Positions 1-11,600 of a DNA stretch of 64,000 nt are shown one piece after another (within the stretch, counting starts at the first letter, position 1; each line of letters opens with the position of its first letter). This DNA comes from Gonium pectorale. Lineage: Eukaryota > Chlorophyta > Chlorophyceae > Chlamydomonadales > Volvocaceae. The translations under genes and the position numbers were made by a program. Below the pieces are notes generated by a model. The model searched no databases, was not told the DNA's origin, and was given only the letters and a program-made list of their open reading frames with translations. The DNA is taken from assembly GCA_001584585.1 (NCBI GenBank), contig LSYV01000034.1:1086778-1150777 (forward strand). Reading direction: 5' to 3'.

Positions 1-497
1 CATTGACGGACGCCACCGCGAGGGTGTCCGTAAGCAACAGCTGCGCCCAGGCCAGGAAGCCAGGCCCAACCCCCATCCGTTCCATGACAGCAAGGAGGAA
101 CGAGCGGTCGATAGTGTCGTACGCCGTAGCGAAATCGAGGAAGGCCACAATGGCTGACCGCTGCTGCTGCTGGAGAAGGTGGGGGAGGCAGCGCAGGAAC
201 CGCGTGTTGGCACCGATGCTGCGGCCAGGGAGAAAGGCTGATTGCTCCAGCGGGATGGCAGTGGAGAGGCAGGGCTGAGCCGGTTGGCCAGGACCCGGGC
301 CAGCAGCCGGGAGTCTGTGCAGAGGAGGGTGATGGGCCGGTAGCTGCCAGGGGCGGTGCGGTCCGCCCCGCGCCCCTTGAAGATGACGGTGATGACGCCT
401 TTCAAGAAGCCGGCCGGGGGTTGCTGCAAGGTGCCGATAGCACTGAAGAGGCGGGCCAGTGCTGGGGCCAGCTCAGCACGGAAGGCGCGGACGGTAC
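1..497 (-). mobile_element. LINE (non-LTR retrotransposon) reverse transcriptase remnant
   Basis: On the minus strand this segment encodes the N-terminal half of a LINE reverse transcriptase. Reading leftwards from about 496, the frame contains FLKGVITVIFKGRGADRTAP, then SYRPITLLCTDSRLLARVLA. After a one-base loss near 265-275 the frame shifts and continues SAIVAFLDFATAYDTIDRSF, where the FLDFATAYD core is the RT domain A motif carrying a catalytic Asp. The frameshift makes it non-functional. Homology stops sharply near 497, so the right edge is a truncation point or insertion junction; the rest of the RT (YADD box) would lie left of the window. Chlorophyte genomes carry many such L1-like copies. 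Which LINE clade it belongs to cannot be decided here. Confidence 0.8.
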
Positions 498-572
498 TTA
501 AAAAGTTGAATTTACAGTCTGGACATCTTCCTGTCACACACCTTGGTGCTTATTCCCTCCGCGTGCATTTCT

Positions 573-828
573 ACAAGCCTGCAGGCTTGCTATCTTCCTT
601 GAGAGAGAATTAGGAGCCTGCGTAATTCCAACCCGGCTGAAGGACCTGGGATGTTCATGGGGCACGTATCCCGGGGCAATTTACTAGGGATCCGCGCATT
701 TCCCCTGTCCCTGGACTGTCTTCTATTACAAAACCCGCGTAATTCCCCCATGTCCCGATTAGGAAAAACGGGTCCAAAACCAGGCCGATGTAAATCTCCT
801 AAGTAAGATAGCAAGCCTGCAAGCCTGT
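573..828. repeat. Short element with 28-bp terminal inverted repeats (MITE-like)
   Basis: Bases 573-600 and 801-828 are inverted copies of each other (28 bp, about 3 mismatches, core GGCTTGCTATCTT). They bound a 256-bp unit with no coding capacity. Inside, the word GCGTAATTCC occurs twice, near 620 and 737. Size, inverted ends and lack of an ORF fit a non-autonomous DNA transposon or a foldback element. I see no clear target-site duplication directly outside the arms, so the true ends may lie a few bases further out. Confidence 0.5.
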
Positions 829-3800
829 CGCGCTCGTCTGGTGTCCAGGGCAGATTCGCCTGAACCCGGGATCCGGGAGGGCCGGCTCGGACGCTACGGG
901 CTCCTCCATGCCGCAGTGCTTTCCCACAAGGTCATTGCCGTACCGTAATCGCTTGCCTGCTTGCGGCCGATGCCCTTGACGTCCAGCAGCTCCGGTCGAG
1001 ACGTGGGCCTCAGTGCCACAAGCGAGTCAAGTGCGGAATTCGAGGAATGTTAGGTAAGCGTCGACGTAGCCCATCTGGTCCTTTTCTAGGTTGCGCCAGC
1101 AGGCCTGCAGCGAGCACCTCAGCCGTGATTCATAAATCTCTCAGCCGTTCAGTAGGGAAGAACTGTAAATTCAGTATTCGCTGTTCCCGCTGCGCCTAAC
1201 TCCGTATGTTGCATGACATCAAATTAGTTTCGCCCTGGGTACAACCGGCTACCGTGCGCCATCACGTGAGCCATCGCCCTGGCAGCTGCAAGAGAGCTGA
1301 GGAGGTGTACGGCATAACTACTACCAAACTCACCACTTGCTGTAGTGTTACACGTTCCCAAACGTCACCCCGAACCCAAGTCCGTTATAGGTGGCAGTGA
1401 GAACTACCGGTTGATAGAGTTGTGAGCTTGTATAGCTCTGCGTAGGGATAAAGCAGAGTTCAACTCCGCTACCGGTTTCGTAGTGTAACCATTGGGAACA
1501 CGATCCCAACTACGAGTAAGACATGTCGGCAATCCGACTAAGTCTAACAACCGATGGTGTACTGCGTCAATACGCCACTACCAGTGGCACAAAGCCACGA
1601 CTATGCGCACACATGCAACATAGCCCCGTGCCGAGCCGCCCAATAGCGTCTCGATCGTCACCACATGCACGCTGCATTGCATGCATGATACAACACTTGC
1701 CACCACCCACCCACCCCGCCTAGATAGCCCCGCCTTCTTAGGGTGCCAGTTTGTAATCTTTAGTTTCATTAAGCAGCCACCTATCAAACTACCCTAGCCT
1801 CTGGCTCACCGCATTAGGCTGCCGAAGGCATCAATGCCGCAGCAGCGCACGCAGCACCGCGTAACCATAATCTTACGAGCTGAGCCCGAACGGGTGCTGA
1901 AGACTGGTCCTAACTGGAGGGAATCATGCAGCTTCTGCGCCTGCACGCACCTGAGAGCGCAGAACCTCTTCCGCTCTGGAGGCGCACGTAAGTATGTCGA
2001 GAACAAGGCGATTAGGGGCCGAAGGCCGCGGCACCGAATTGCGCGTGTACTGTATGTAGTAGTGCCGTGAGCGGGAGGCTGACGCGGCGAGCCAGGCAGA
2101 CTTGTGTACTGTGTATTGCGAACCGTCAACCGAGACACCTGCCCATTGTCGTAGACGTTCCCCGTGCGTGCCTCGGTGCGTGGGTTGCCGCCTTACTTGC
2201 TTGTGCCGCTGCCCTATGGCAGTATTACCCCCGTAACCCCCCCGTCGCGTTACAGGAGGAGGGGTAACAGTGGGGGTCGGTATCCGAGCCGAGCGGGGGG
2301 GGTATCTGCTCGATTCGGTTACAGGGGGGTTACCCCCCAGTTCGGATACAGGCCCTGTAGGACTACCCCCCGTTCAGTTACCCCTCTGTATCCTCGCTAC
2401 CCCGTCCGTCCGCTCGGTTCCGCGGCCAGCCAGCAGCAGCCAGCTTCCGCGGCTAGTCAGCAGCCACCCAGCACAGTCAAGCGATAGTAGTTGCCTTTCA
2501 CAGGTCGATTCCTATCCACACACACCCGAATCGTCGTACACGCTCTGCATACAGGCATCCCGCCGCATTGGTCGCATCCCCATAGGTCCAATCCATGGCA
2601 CCACAACCCCAGTGCTAGTGAATTCAAGAAAGCGCTCAACTGCCTTGTTCCGCATCAGCAGCACACGATTGCTACTGGCCTTCCTTCACATCTCCGCTTC
2701 CATCCAGCAGGCTGCAGCAGGTGAGTCAAAAGCGAGCATCTGGGTCTCTGCATGGACAAGTATCCAACAGGAACGGGGTCAGTATAATTAGAAGGTGGTG
2801 GAGAAGCGGCGCCACCACCAGCAACGCACGAAAGGGAAGCTCTGCCCGCCCCTGTCTGCCCTACTTACCAGCGCTCCTTAGCGGTTGTGCAACTTCATGG
2901 CTTTGCCGCCACGCCCATCCTGCGTGGCGGGATGCCGCCTCTTCTCCAACAAGTTGTTTCCTGACCGGTCGTTCTCCTGGCCTGTGGTTAAGGTGGGCGG
3001 GAGGTCACACAACAGTGGAGGCGAGTTTTGGTTTTCAGGAATCTGACCAAGGAACCTGGCGCCCACCGCACTCACCCTGCTGTGCCGCAATTGCCTTCTC
3101 CGTTAGGTGCCTGTGCCGCTGGGGCCGGGTGCGTCCTGCATTGTTACGAGTTTGGGCATGAAGTGTTACAGGTAGGGATACAGTCAAGGACATGTGAAGT
3201 GCATACAGGCACATAATGGTTTGCGGGCTGGCACAAAGTTTTCGCAATGGTTGTGTCGCTTTGGCATCACGAATGGGAGCTCCTATGTTTCGGCCGAGTC
3301 TGCATGGCTGTGGTGGTTGGTACGATCCGGTCCACCCGGGGTCCACCACCCGGGGTCACGATGTGGTCGCTTTGACACATGCGCATGCCCTAGCATACGT
3401 TACCGTTATTTGCATGATGTAAACGAGAGAGACTTCGAAACAGTCCTCCAGTCTTTCCGGCTGCCGAGCGACCATGAGAGCGTGGGCGCACGTGGAGAGC
3501 CCATTACATGCCTTTATAAATGGCAAATTTTATAACAGCATTTAGATTGAAGGCACTGCAACTGCATTTCAGCGAGGAGCTTGCAGCTGCTGGCTGATTG
3601 CGCCGGTCAAACTGAGCTGTAAGGCAGCCGTTCTTGGCAAATCTAAGCTCGACACTGTCATATGCCATCTGGACAGAGTCGTCGCGGCTGGCCGGGGCGG
3701 AACAGGGTCCGTCGGTCGAAACTTGGCTGTTACCGAGCGGAGGGGTCGAGTTACGGCCAGGGGTATACAGGGGTCTGTCGGGAAAGGGGGGGTAAGACTG

Positions 3801-4590
3801 CCATACATAGGGCTGCAGCAGCAGCAGCAATGGACCCAGCAGGGCAAGGAGCCGCAGCTTACCGACTTAAGAAAACCATGACTTTAGTGTTCAGCATGCT
3901 GCTTGGGTTTTGCAGATCGGAAGGCCACGCAGAAGCCCGATAGACATTGACAGCCGCTACACCAAAGACGCCCTACAATCTTGCAACGAATCCATTTATG
4001 TATACAAGTACGTATTCAGTAATATGCAGAAGTAATATGCAGAAGTATGCAACAATGACGGATGTTGGTCCTGCACCAGGTTACCCTTTATCCGACTAGC
4101 TGCGGCCTGGGCAGTGCTTCACTAGATAGTCGTAGCACTTTGTTATTAATATCTCCCCTGATCCGACGACGGGTGTGCCCGTTCAAGGTGGCTGGGCCTT
4201 GACGTTGCTGCGAGGAGCGAGGCCCTTGCCTACCTGTTATCCTTGAGAGCAGCTAACACTGTCGTAACGCGGGCGCAAAGTCGCCGAGCTCTCTTCTGTC
4301 GAACCCTCGCCGGTAGCCCGCGGCTGCTGCCTCCTCGGAAGGCTCGCTCGGAGACCTTCTTTCAACAACGTTTCAACCAACCGGCAACGTACGATAGCGT
4401 TTGCAGCGGACAAGTTGTGGCCCCAGCTCAGCCCTTTGGATAGGCGACTGCTGGTGCCCGTAGAAACCTGCCTGCCAGCCTGCGCCCTAACTATCGTGCT
4501 TTGCGTAACCGCGGCACGGCATGTGGTAGGTCAACGGAAAGCGGTCGGCGCCTGCCGCCAGGGCAACCTGCCCGCGCATTGCGCGAGCAT
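829..4590. other. Gene-poor stretch, no supported gene
   Basis: All six frames carry only short unstructured ORFs, with no splice-joined exons or recognisable motif. Notable items are a G/C-run tract at about 2216-2402, where blocks such as GTTACAGGGGGGTTACCCCCC recur in both orientations, and a small tandem duplication of GTAATATGCAGAA near 4018-4047. The last few hundred bases may be promoter and 5' UTR of the next gene. Confidence 0.5.
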
Positions 4591-5660
4591 ATGGCCACGA
4601 ACAGGGCGCAGCCACGCTCTGCAGTTCATGCGCACGCTGACATGGATGGGCAACCAGCACAGCGGTCTGAGCCGCATGCAGCCGCGACCAGCGGGTACCG
4701 CCCTCAAAACCAACCAGTTCCGCCACCGCCCTTCCGAGCCCAGGCCACTTTGGCGGGGGCATCAGCGACCGCGGCCACGCCCCGAGGCCCTCATCAGCCG
4801 ATCAGCATGGATGAGGACGCCGTGCACAGCGGTTTGGGGCCGGCGCCGGATGAGAACGCGTGCCGCCTCAACCGACACAGCAGCTATGGCAGCTGGAGCG
4901 CCTTCGCGGCATGGCAGCAGCAACAGCAGCGGGACAAAGCACGCTTCTCAAAGCTGCAGCTCGGAAGCGACGGATCGAGCCCAATCATCTCCAACGCCGG
5001 CGGTGGCCGCGGTATTGCGGCCCCTGCTGCAGGTGGCGGTGCTGGCCGCCCGCCGTCGTCAACCGTGCTGGCGGGCTTGCGGGTCGATGCCCCCATGACC
5101 CTCATCTTGGACAGTCAACAACAGATTGCCATACGGCTGTCCGAAGACTCCAGGTGCGGTATGGCGGGAGCGCGTGTGAGCAAGGTCATTGTACGGCATA
5201 GCCACATCGGCTGTTGCACACGGCCATGTTGTAAGGCAGGTGTCCTTTGGGCTTGCCCTGCCCTTGAGCAGCAGCGTCACGTTTGACACCAGCAGCGGAC
5301 GGATCTGTTGTATGCTAGGTAATCGGCCGGGTAGTCCTTTTTCAGATATACTTTTTCTGACACTCATGCCCCACCCCGGGCCCCAGGCTGTACGAATCAG
5401 CACAAAAGTACCGTATGCGGAACCCCGGAGCCCTATCACCGAGGTGTTCGTCCTCGAGTATCGCGCGCGCCGAGCAGGCCGGGCGTGATCTGCTGCTGGG
5501 TATCTCGCAGCTGTGGGCCCGCTTCCAGCTGTTGCTGGTGCGGATCGGGCGGTCCAGGCGGACGCAGCAGCAGCGCAAGGTGTCCGTAGTGGTCCACTGG
5601 TCGCCCTTGTCGGACGCCATTGGGAACGGAGAAGTCGTACTGGACCTGACAACCGAATAA
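4591..5660 (+). CDS. Hypothetical protein, two exons, 278 aa
   Basis: I do not recognise this gene. Exon 1 (4591-5153) opens with ATG coding MATNRAQPRSAVHAHADMDG; exon 2 is 5387-5660, stop TAA. The intron begins GTGCGG and ends CCCCAG, and the split codon AG|G restores the frame exactly (837 coding bases). The N-terminal 180 residues are low complexity: Pro/Ala/Gln-rich, with a WQQQQQRDK run and a Gly/Ala segment. The ordered part is the C terminus: LRVDAPMTLILDSQQQIAIR, a basic helix-like segment rich in Leu and Arg (LLLGISQLWARFQLLLVRIG), then KVSVVVHWSPLSDAIGNGEV and VLDLTTE. An in-frame TTG exists upstream at 4501 but the ATG is preferred. Support is the clean intron, the open frame and a protein-like C terminus. 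Confidence 0.45.
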
Positions 5661-8621
5661 AGAGTGGCCTCAAACAGCAGTGAGCACGGTCCCGGGCCCG
5701 GGCGCGCACGGAGGTCCGCTGGCCGTTCGTCCAGTATCTCAGCCGCCGGGCGCATACGGTGGGGCTCACGGCGCCTTTCCGGGTCGTGAATGAATGCTTC
5801 AACCAGCACCGCCCTCGTACCCCCCCCCCCTCACCGTGTTTGTAAAGCAAGCACACGGTGTCCGTTCCTTGCGTCTGTTGAATTGCGCGGCGTGGCCCTT
5901 GATTTGCATCCATCATAGGTCGCCTGCTGTGCCCCTCTCCATTTTGCCGTCGGCGTTGCCTGTGGAATGCGGAGCGCCTAGTTGATCAGAAGTGGATCTC
6001 AATGTGGGGCGCGGTCCCCCGCCATCGGATTTTGCCAAAATACGTACTCAAAATGACGCGCATCACGCGTACTGATCATGATAACGTCAGGCGGCCACGC
6101 CCCGTGCATCTGTATTACAACGGCGTCGTGTAGCATGCGTCGTATGGACGGGTTGCATAGCGAGCCGTCGTGTGCCTGTGTGTGTGAGGCTGGGCCCGCA
6201 GATCCTGGTCTGATATTGATACCAAGTTGCTTGATTCACGACATCCGTCAGCATACATTCGATCAAGCGAGGCCTTCACGCACTCGGGGGTTTGTGATGC
6301 CCTGTTGCATGAATGGATGTACGGATACCGCCGTACGGGCATGCGGGTTCAACTGCCGAGCGATGAAGCTTCAGAGGTTGGCTCGCAATGGCGGGCTCGC
6401 GCAACGGCAGGGAGGCGTGGGTACAGCACTGGTGGTGTGAGACAGGCGAGGAGCGTATCACAATGCACTATTTCCCCCTCCTTAGCGCGCGGGGCCTGTG
6501 CCATGTGGCCCCTGTGCGGTGCGGACTCCGCCAGTTACGTCCCCTTGTTTCCGTACCGCCAGGCGTACGACACGTTGGCATGACGCTAGCTACGAGAGGG
6601 CACGCGGCCCTACATTTTTCCACGAGCATCCTTTGCTTGTTGCTTGGCTTATAGCTCTGGCGCCTCAATGTTCATACTGTGGTATTGCATCGCTCATTCC
6701 ATTGGCATCCCACCTTCTGGGCACGGGAAACGGGCCGCCAGCAAATGGGTGCGGCATGACCCGTCATACAGACGCTTGTGCCATGTCGCTTTCGCCAAGT
6801 TCGTTAATTCGTGATACAGATAAGCAGCTATATTATCTCATGATAGTATTCATTGTCTTGTAAGTGTTGATTGCGTGCGCGGGTGAGGGACGCTTCCGCT
6901 TGTTCCGCCCAGCTCCGCCCAGCCTGCGTGGCGTGTCGCTCGTACCGTTTTTTCTTTGAGAACCCGCGACACCTCCCTATGAGACTTGCATGAAGCTAAG
7001 TATTGTATGCGTCCAGGCCGCACTTACGGGGCGTCAATGATGTGGCGAATCCTGCATGCCCCCAAAGGGGTTGACATCTGGACTACGTACTGGCTGAATG
7101 GACGGGCGGGCCCTCGAGTATGATGTTCGCGTGTAGTAAGCCTGGAACGTGTGAAGACATGTACTTCCAGTCAATGCAAATCATCTTGCTTCCGGACACG
7201 TGGTCTCCGTGCGGCTTTGGACAATCGCTGTGTTTTCAAGCGATGACTGCGGCAGTTGCCTCCCGTGACCCACGGGTCGGCGTCATGTAGGTAGTCGTAG
7301 TTTGTAGAACTATGATAAGGAAACCCCAAGCTTGTTTGCATGTTCCCGAACTGTATGTGTACTTCTGGTCGTTGGCAAACCAAATCCAACTGGCATATCC
7401 ACTATAAACGCCCTTTCACTCGCTACGGACCACGCTGTGTACGATCATCGCACGCGCCTAGCCGCTGTGCTGTCCTGTGTGCTGCCGCTTCCTGTCTTGG
7501 CACTCACTTACTAGCGGTCACACCTCGGAGGTCGGACATACTAGGAGAAACCGTCTGAGTCATGCCATCGCCTGCATGCAGCACCGTTGTCTGAACGGCA
7601 TTTTGGGGGGCGGGACGAACGTCACATGTCTTGATCTGTACCCGCCCGCCCTATTGGAAACGCCGCGCCTTCGGGAGTGTATGGCCGTAGAGGCGGCCCC
7701 TCCCTCTTTATGTGCAGGGTTCTCTTGTTACCGCTTGGGCACGTTGGGCACGGGGAACGCTAGCTTCAACTTCAGTTGTTGACGTGTAGGTTCTTTACCT
7801 GCTCTATGTCGCGGGCTTACGGCCGATCAGTAGGCTTTAAAGAGCAGGCCCCTCCCCCCGTACAGGCCTCTCTAGTCATTTTCCCCTAATGACCCCCGTA
7901 CAAGAGGGCACGCTCCACTCTTCATTGCGCCGAAAGCCATCGAGGGGGCATCGACTACGGTCAGACACCGAATCGGACGAGCCAGCTTCCACACGGTCGC
8001 TTCCGACACATGCACCTGATGCACTAGCATTCGATTGTACAGACGAACCAGAACGTCGCTTCCGATGCACGGGGAAAATCCTATGCCCGCGGACGCGGAA
8101 GCCAGGCAGTGCTGTTAGTGCCCACCCTCACCAGCTGCAGTGAAGGGCACAAAAAAGGCAGGTACCTTGCACCTATTCCTAATACATGTGCACAAAATGC
8201 GGCGTATCAATCCAGCAGAGACTCCACAGGCATCATCCGGCCCTCAACCCGCGTACCAATGCACATAGCAGACTGTGTCATTGTCGTCTGTGCAACATGA
8301 TGGACGTTGGACGAGCGTTGCTTCCTCCACCGCCAAGTTTCAGATTCTTCCGTCCGACCGCAATACTCGTGCCATCGGTGCGCAATCACCCGCAGGCTGC
8401 GTACACCTTTAACACAGCCCATGAATGCGTCATGCCTCAAACTCCCGTGCACCTGCCCCGCAGTCAGCTGTGGCTGACCACGACCGGCGCCTGACCCACA
8501 GTCAGCTGTGTCAGGTAACGACACTCACCTTCTCCCAGCATCATTGTCCCCTTATCAGTGCGTATCAAGCACGCTGCTGTGTGCGAGCACTACCCAAGCC
8601 TGAATTGTCCCTGACAAGATA
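5661..8621. other. Intergenic, no supported gene
   Basis: About 3 kb between the hypothetical gene and the 3' end of CAP-G. It has only short overlapping ORFs, a poly-C run at about 5820-5832, and a repeated word CAGTCAGCTGTG at about 8460 and 8498. It presumably holds the 3' UTRs of both flanking genes, which converge here. No RNA gene or transposon end was recognised. Confidence 0.5.
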
Positions 8622-11600
8622 TTACAGCCGCGCTGCAGTAGCTGCATCTTTTGCCTGAAGTTCCTGGAGCTTTGCGGTCGCCCGGGCAGCAGCAGCCCGG
8701 CTGGAGCGCCTTTCGCCCTGACTCGCCGACGACACGTGCGACGCTGTTGGCTGGAGCGCCGACAGCGGCCGTCGGCTGTCGGCAGCGATGCCCGGCGCGT
8801 CTGCCGTTGCCTGTGACGCTGTCCGGCCGGTGCCAACACTGCGCCGGCTGTATGCCGCACCGGCGTCGCTGTCCGAGCCATCACCCGAGCTGTCATCGTC
8901 ATCCGAATCGGCGGTTGCCGTGCGCCGGGATCGCGCCGGGCGGCTGCTGGTCGCCTTGGTGCTTTGCGGCCTGCATGTGCGTGGGGACCGGGTCCAGATA
9001 GCTGCAACAAAAACGCCGCGGTGCAAAGCAAACGGCGATACGTGTGAAAGCATGGAAGCAAGCGCTGTGCAGGGCAGCGCGACGATGGACAGACATGGCG
9101 GTAGGTAAGCCGCAAAACTCTCACAGCGGCCGCGGGTGCGGTACACGGCTTCCTTTTGCTAGGTGTGTATACCCAACGCACCGCCTGCCGCGGCTCGAGG
9201 ATGTTGCGCCCCGCGCCCCGCCTGCTATACCGCGGCGCTTGAGGGCAGTCGTTCCAGCACGTGTGCGGGAGGCATTCGACAGCGGCTGCAAGTCCTCCCC
9301 AACCTCCGCAAGGGCGAGGACGTCGTCCAGGGACGGGAGTGACTCGAGCCGGGACATCAACTCCTGCGAGGGCGGAGCCGGGATTGTTGGATTGAGCGCA
9401 TCCACGCAGGTAACTACCAGGAATGTCAAGGGTTGAATAACCAGACCTAGCCCGCCTCCCTTCAGGCGGTTTTCGAGCAGCGCGTTCTCTATCGGTGCCC
9501 CTCTCGTGCATCCGAGTGAGCCTCAAGCCCTCAAGACCGCGCATGAGGCCGACAGCGGCCAAGATGTGCTGCCTCTCAGAATCGCTAATCAGGATGGTGT
9601 CCAACGTTGTACCTTCAGGGCCGGGAGCGCCTCCTCGTCCGTGAGCATGGGCGTTGCGTCCTGCTGCAGCTTTTCAACAAACGCCATGAACTTTTCCAGC
9701 TCCTTGAAGGCTGTGGCCGTGACTACGACGCCAACGAGTGATTGCCTGCCGGCATCGACCGCCCGCCGGCAGAGGTACACCAGGCGCCGGATCGGGGCCT
9801 TCACCGCCGTGGGGTCGCCGTCGGCAAGGGTGGACAGGCTGCGCTCGAATCGCATTGGCGTCTGGTGGAATAGGGATGCAAAGAGCAACATGTAAGCGTT
9901 CCATAAGTGCTCTGTCTCATTGATGTACCGATTTATGCGGCACTACGACTTTGCTGGCCCAGCACTATATTGGACTAGAGCAATCCAGGCCACATTTGGA
10001 AAAGCGTTGCAAGATCAACGCACCTTGCAAAGCTCTGCCGCGTACGCTTGCACGCCCTTCTCCTCGAGGTCCAGGGACGCGTTCCCCGGCCCTGCCATGC
10101 GGGCAAGCTCCTGCAGCACCAGCTCACAGAGGAGCACGCACTCACAGCAGGCCAGAGCGCCACTCTTCGCTGACGTCGCCTCGTTTGAGCCGCCAATACC
10201 TTCCTCTGTGCAGCACATGCGGCAGCGAGCGCCTATCGTTTGACGCGTTGCACAGATTGGGTATGAAGAAAGCGTCCATTGGTGATAAGGATTGGCCGAT
10301 AGCATGCTAAGAAGACTTGCGTACCGTCGGTGTTCGCAGCGTCCTTCACAGACTCCGCCGCGGCGGCGGATGCCGCAGCCAGTACCTCGGCAGCGAACTC
10401 CATCAGCGCCGGCGCAGCGACGCCCTTGGCCGTGGCGGGCGCCCCTGCCAATGCTGGCAGCGGAATGGCGCAGCGCGAGGCGTACAAGAATGTAGCGGCG
10501 AGCAACCGCCGGTGCAAAGCTCCGTCGGGACCTGCTTGCGACGCTGCGTCCTGGTGGTCGGATGAAGGGTTGAGCGAAATATTTGTATTACGAACCCGCA
10601 AGGTTCCATACAGATGCGAAATGCGTCTGCCATCTGGCATGTGTCGTGCAATATACCGTACCTTATAGGCTTTCCAGAAGGATGATAGCTGCGACCGCAG
10701 CGTCACCTGTCCATTTGCCACGGCCCCACTTATCCGCGCGAGCAGCAGGCGGGACAAGAGCTCCTCCGCCTTAGCCTCCTGTAGTTCGAAACCGTGTAAT
10801 AAAGCTGTCAAGTTGGAACTCGTATGGACGTATGCCCTTGCACTGTGCAGTCGGTGCGTCAAGTAGCGACGCTAGCAGGACAAACCGTGGGTTTACGCAC
10901 CCTGTCATGCATCATTAGCAAACCAACGCAGCCACTACTTGGGGCGTGGTACTTACGTCCATCGCCTTCAGCGTCTGGTGTTGAAGCCGCGTCTCCAAAC
11001 GCCGCTGGGTGAACCACGCTTGCACAAGCCGCGCGCAGCCCAGCAGCGCGTCGGCGGCCGGGCCACGCGCGCCCTTGTCAGCCACCTCAGAACCCTACCG
11101 AACGGGACCGAGGATGGTGAGCGGCACGCCAGCAGCCAGCACGACCCGCGAAGCTGCAACGAGGTGACAGGAATGGAAAACAATGTAGCCACTCACCAGC
11201 CGCTGCCTCACGACTCCATCTGCAATGCGCAGCAGTATCTGCACAGTTCCCATTGTCGGCTGCATCGCAACTGCAGCGCCATCATGGGCATTTAGCCCGT
11301 CGGTTGGTGTGGCCCCGTCGGCGCCTGGCCCACCGTCGACCTCCATTCCCAGTGTCTCCATCTGCGCCGTGACGGCTTCGACGCCACTGCGGGCGTGTAC
11401 GGCGCCCAGCGCGGCCGTGACCGCGGGCTCGCCCCATGTGACCGCCAGGTCCACCATTGCTTGAAGTGCTGCGCGCTGAGGCAGCTGAATGCCCTCAATG
11501 AAGTCTGCATCCACGTCGCCCTTCCTCACGCCGGCATGATTGGCCACCAGGCCGAGGACGAGCGGCGCTATCTCAGCCACGGCTTGCTGCAGCTGTGACT

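Noticed and set aside
5059..5916. 285-codon minus-strand open frame
   Set aside because: It is the antisense of the two-exon hypothetical gene, Arg/Ala-rich and without motifs. Long antisense frames are expected at this GC content.
8555..9604. 349-codon minus-strand frame at the CAP-G 3' end
   Set aside because: It overlaps CAP-G exons in a different phase. The spliced CAP-G frame has family similarity; this one is Arg/Pro-rich shadow sequence.
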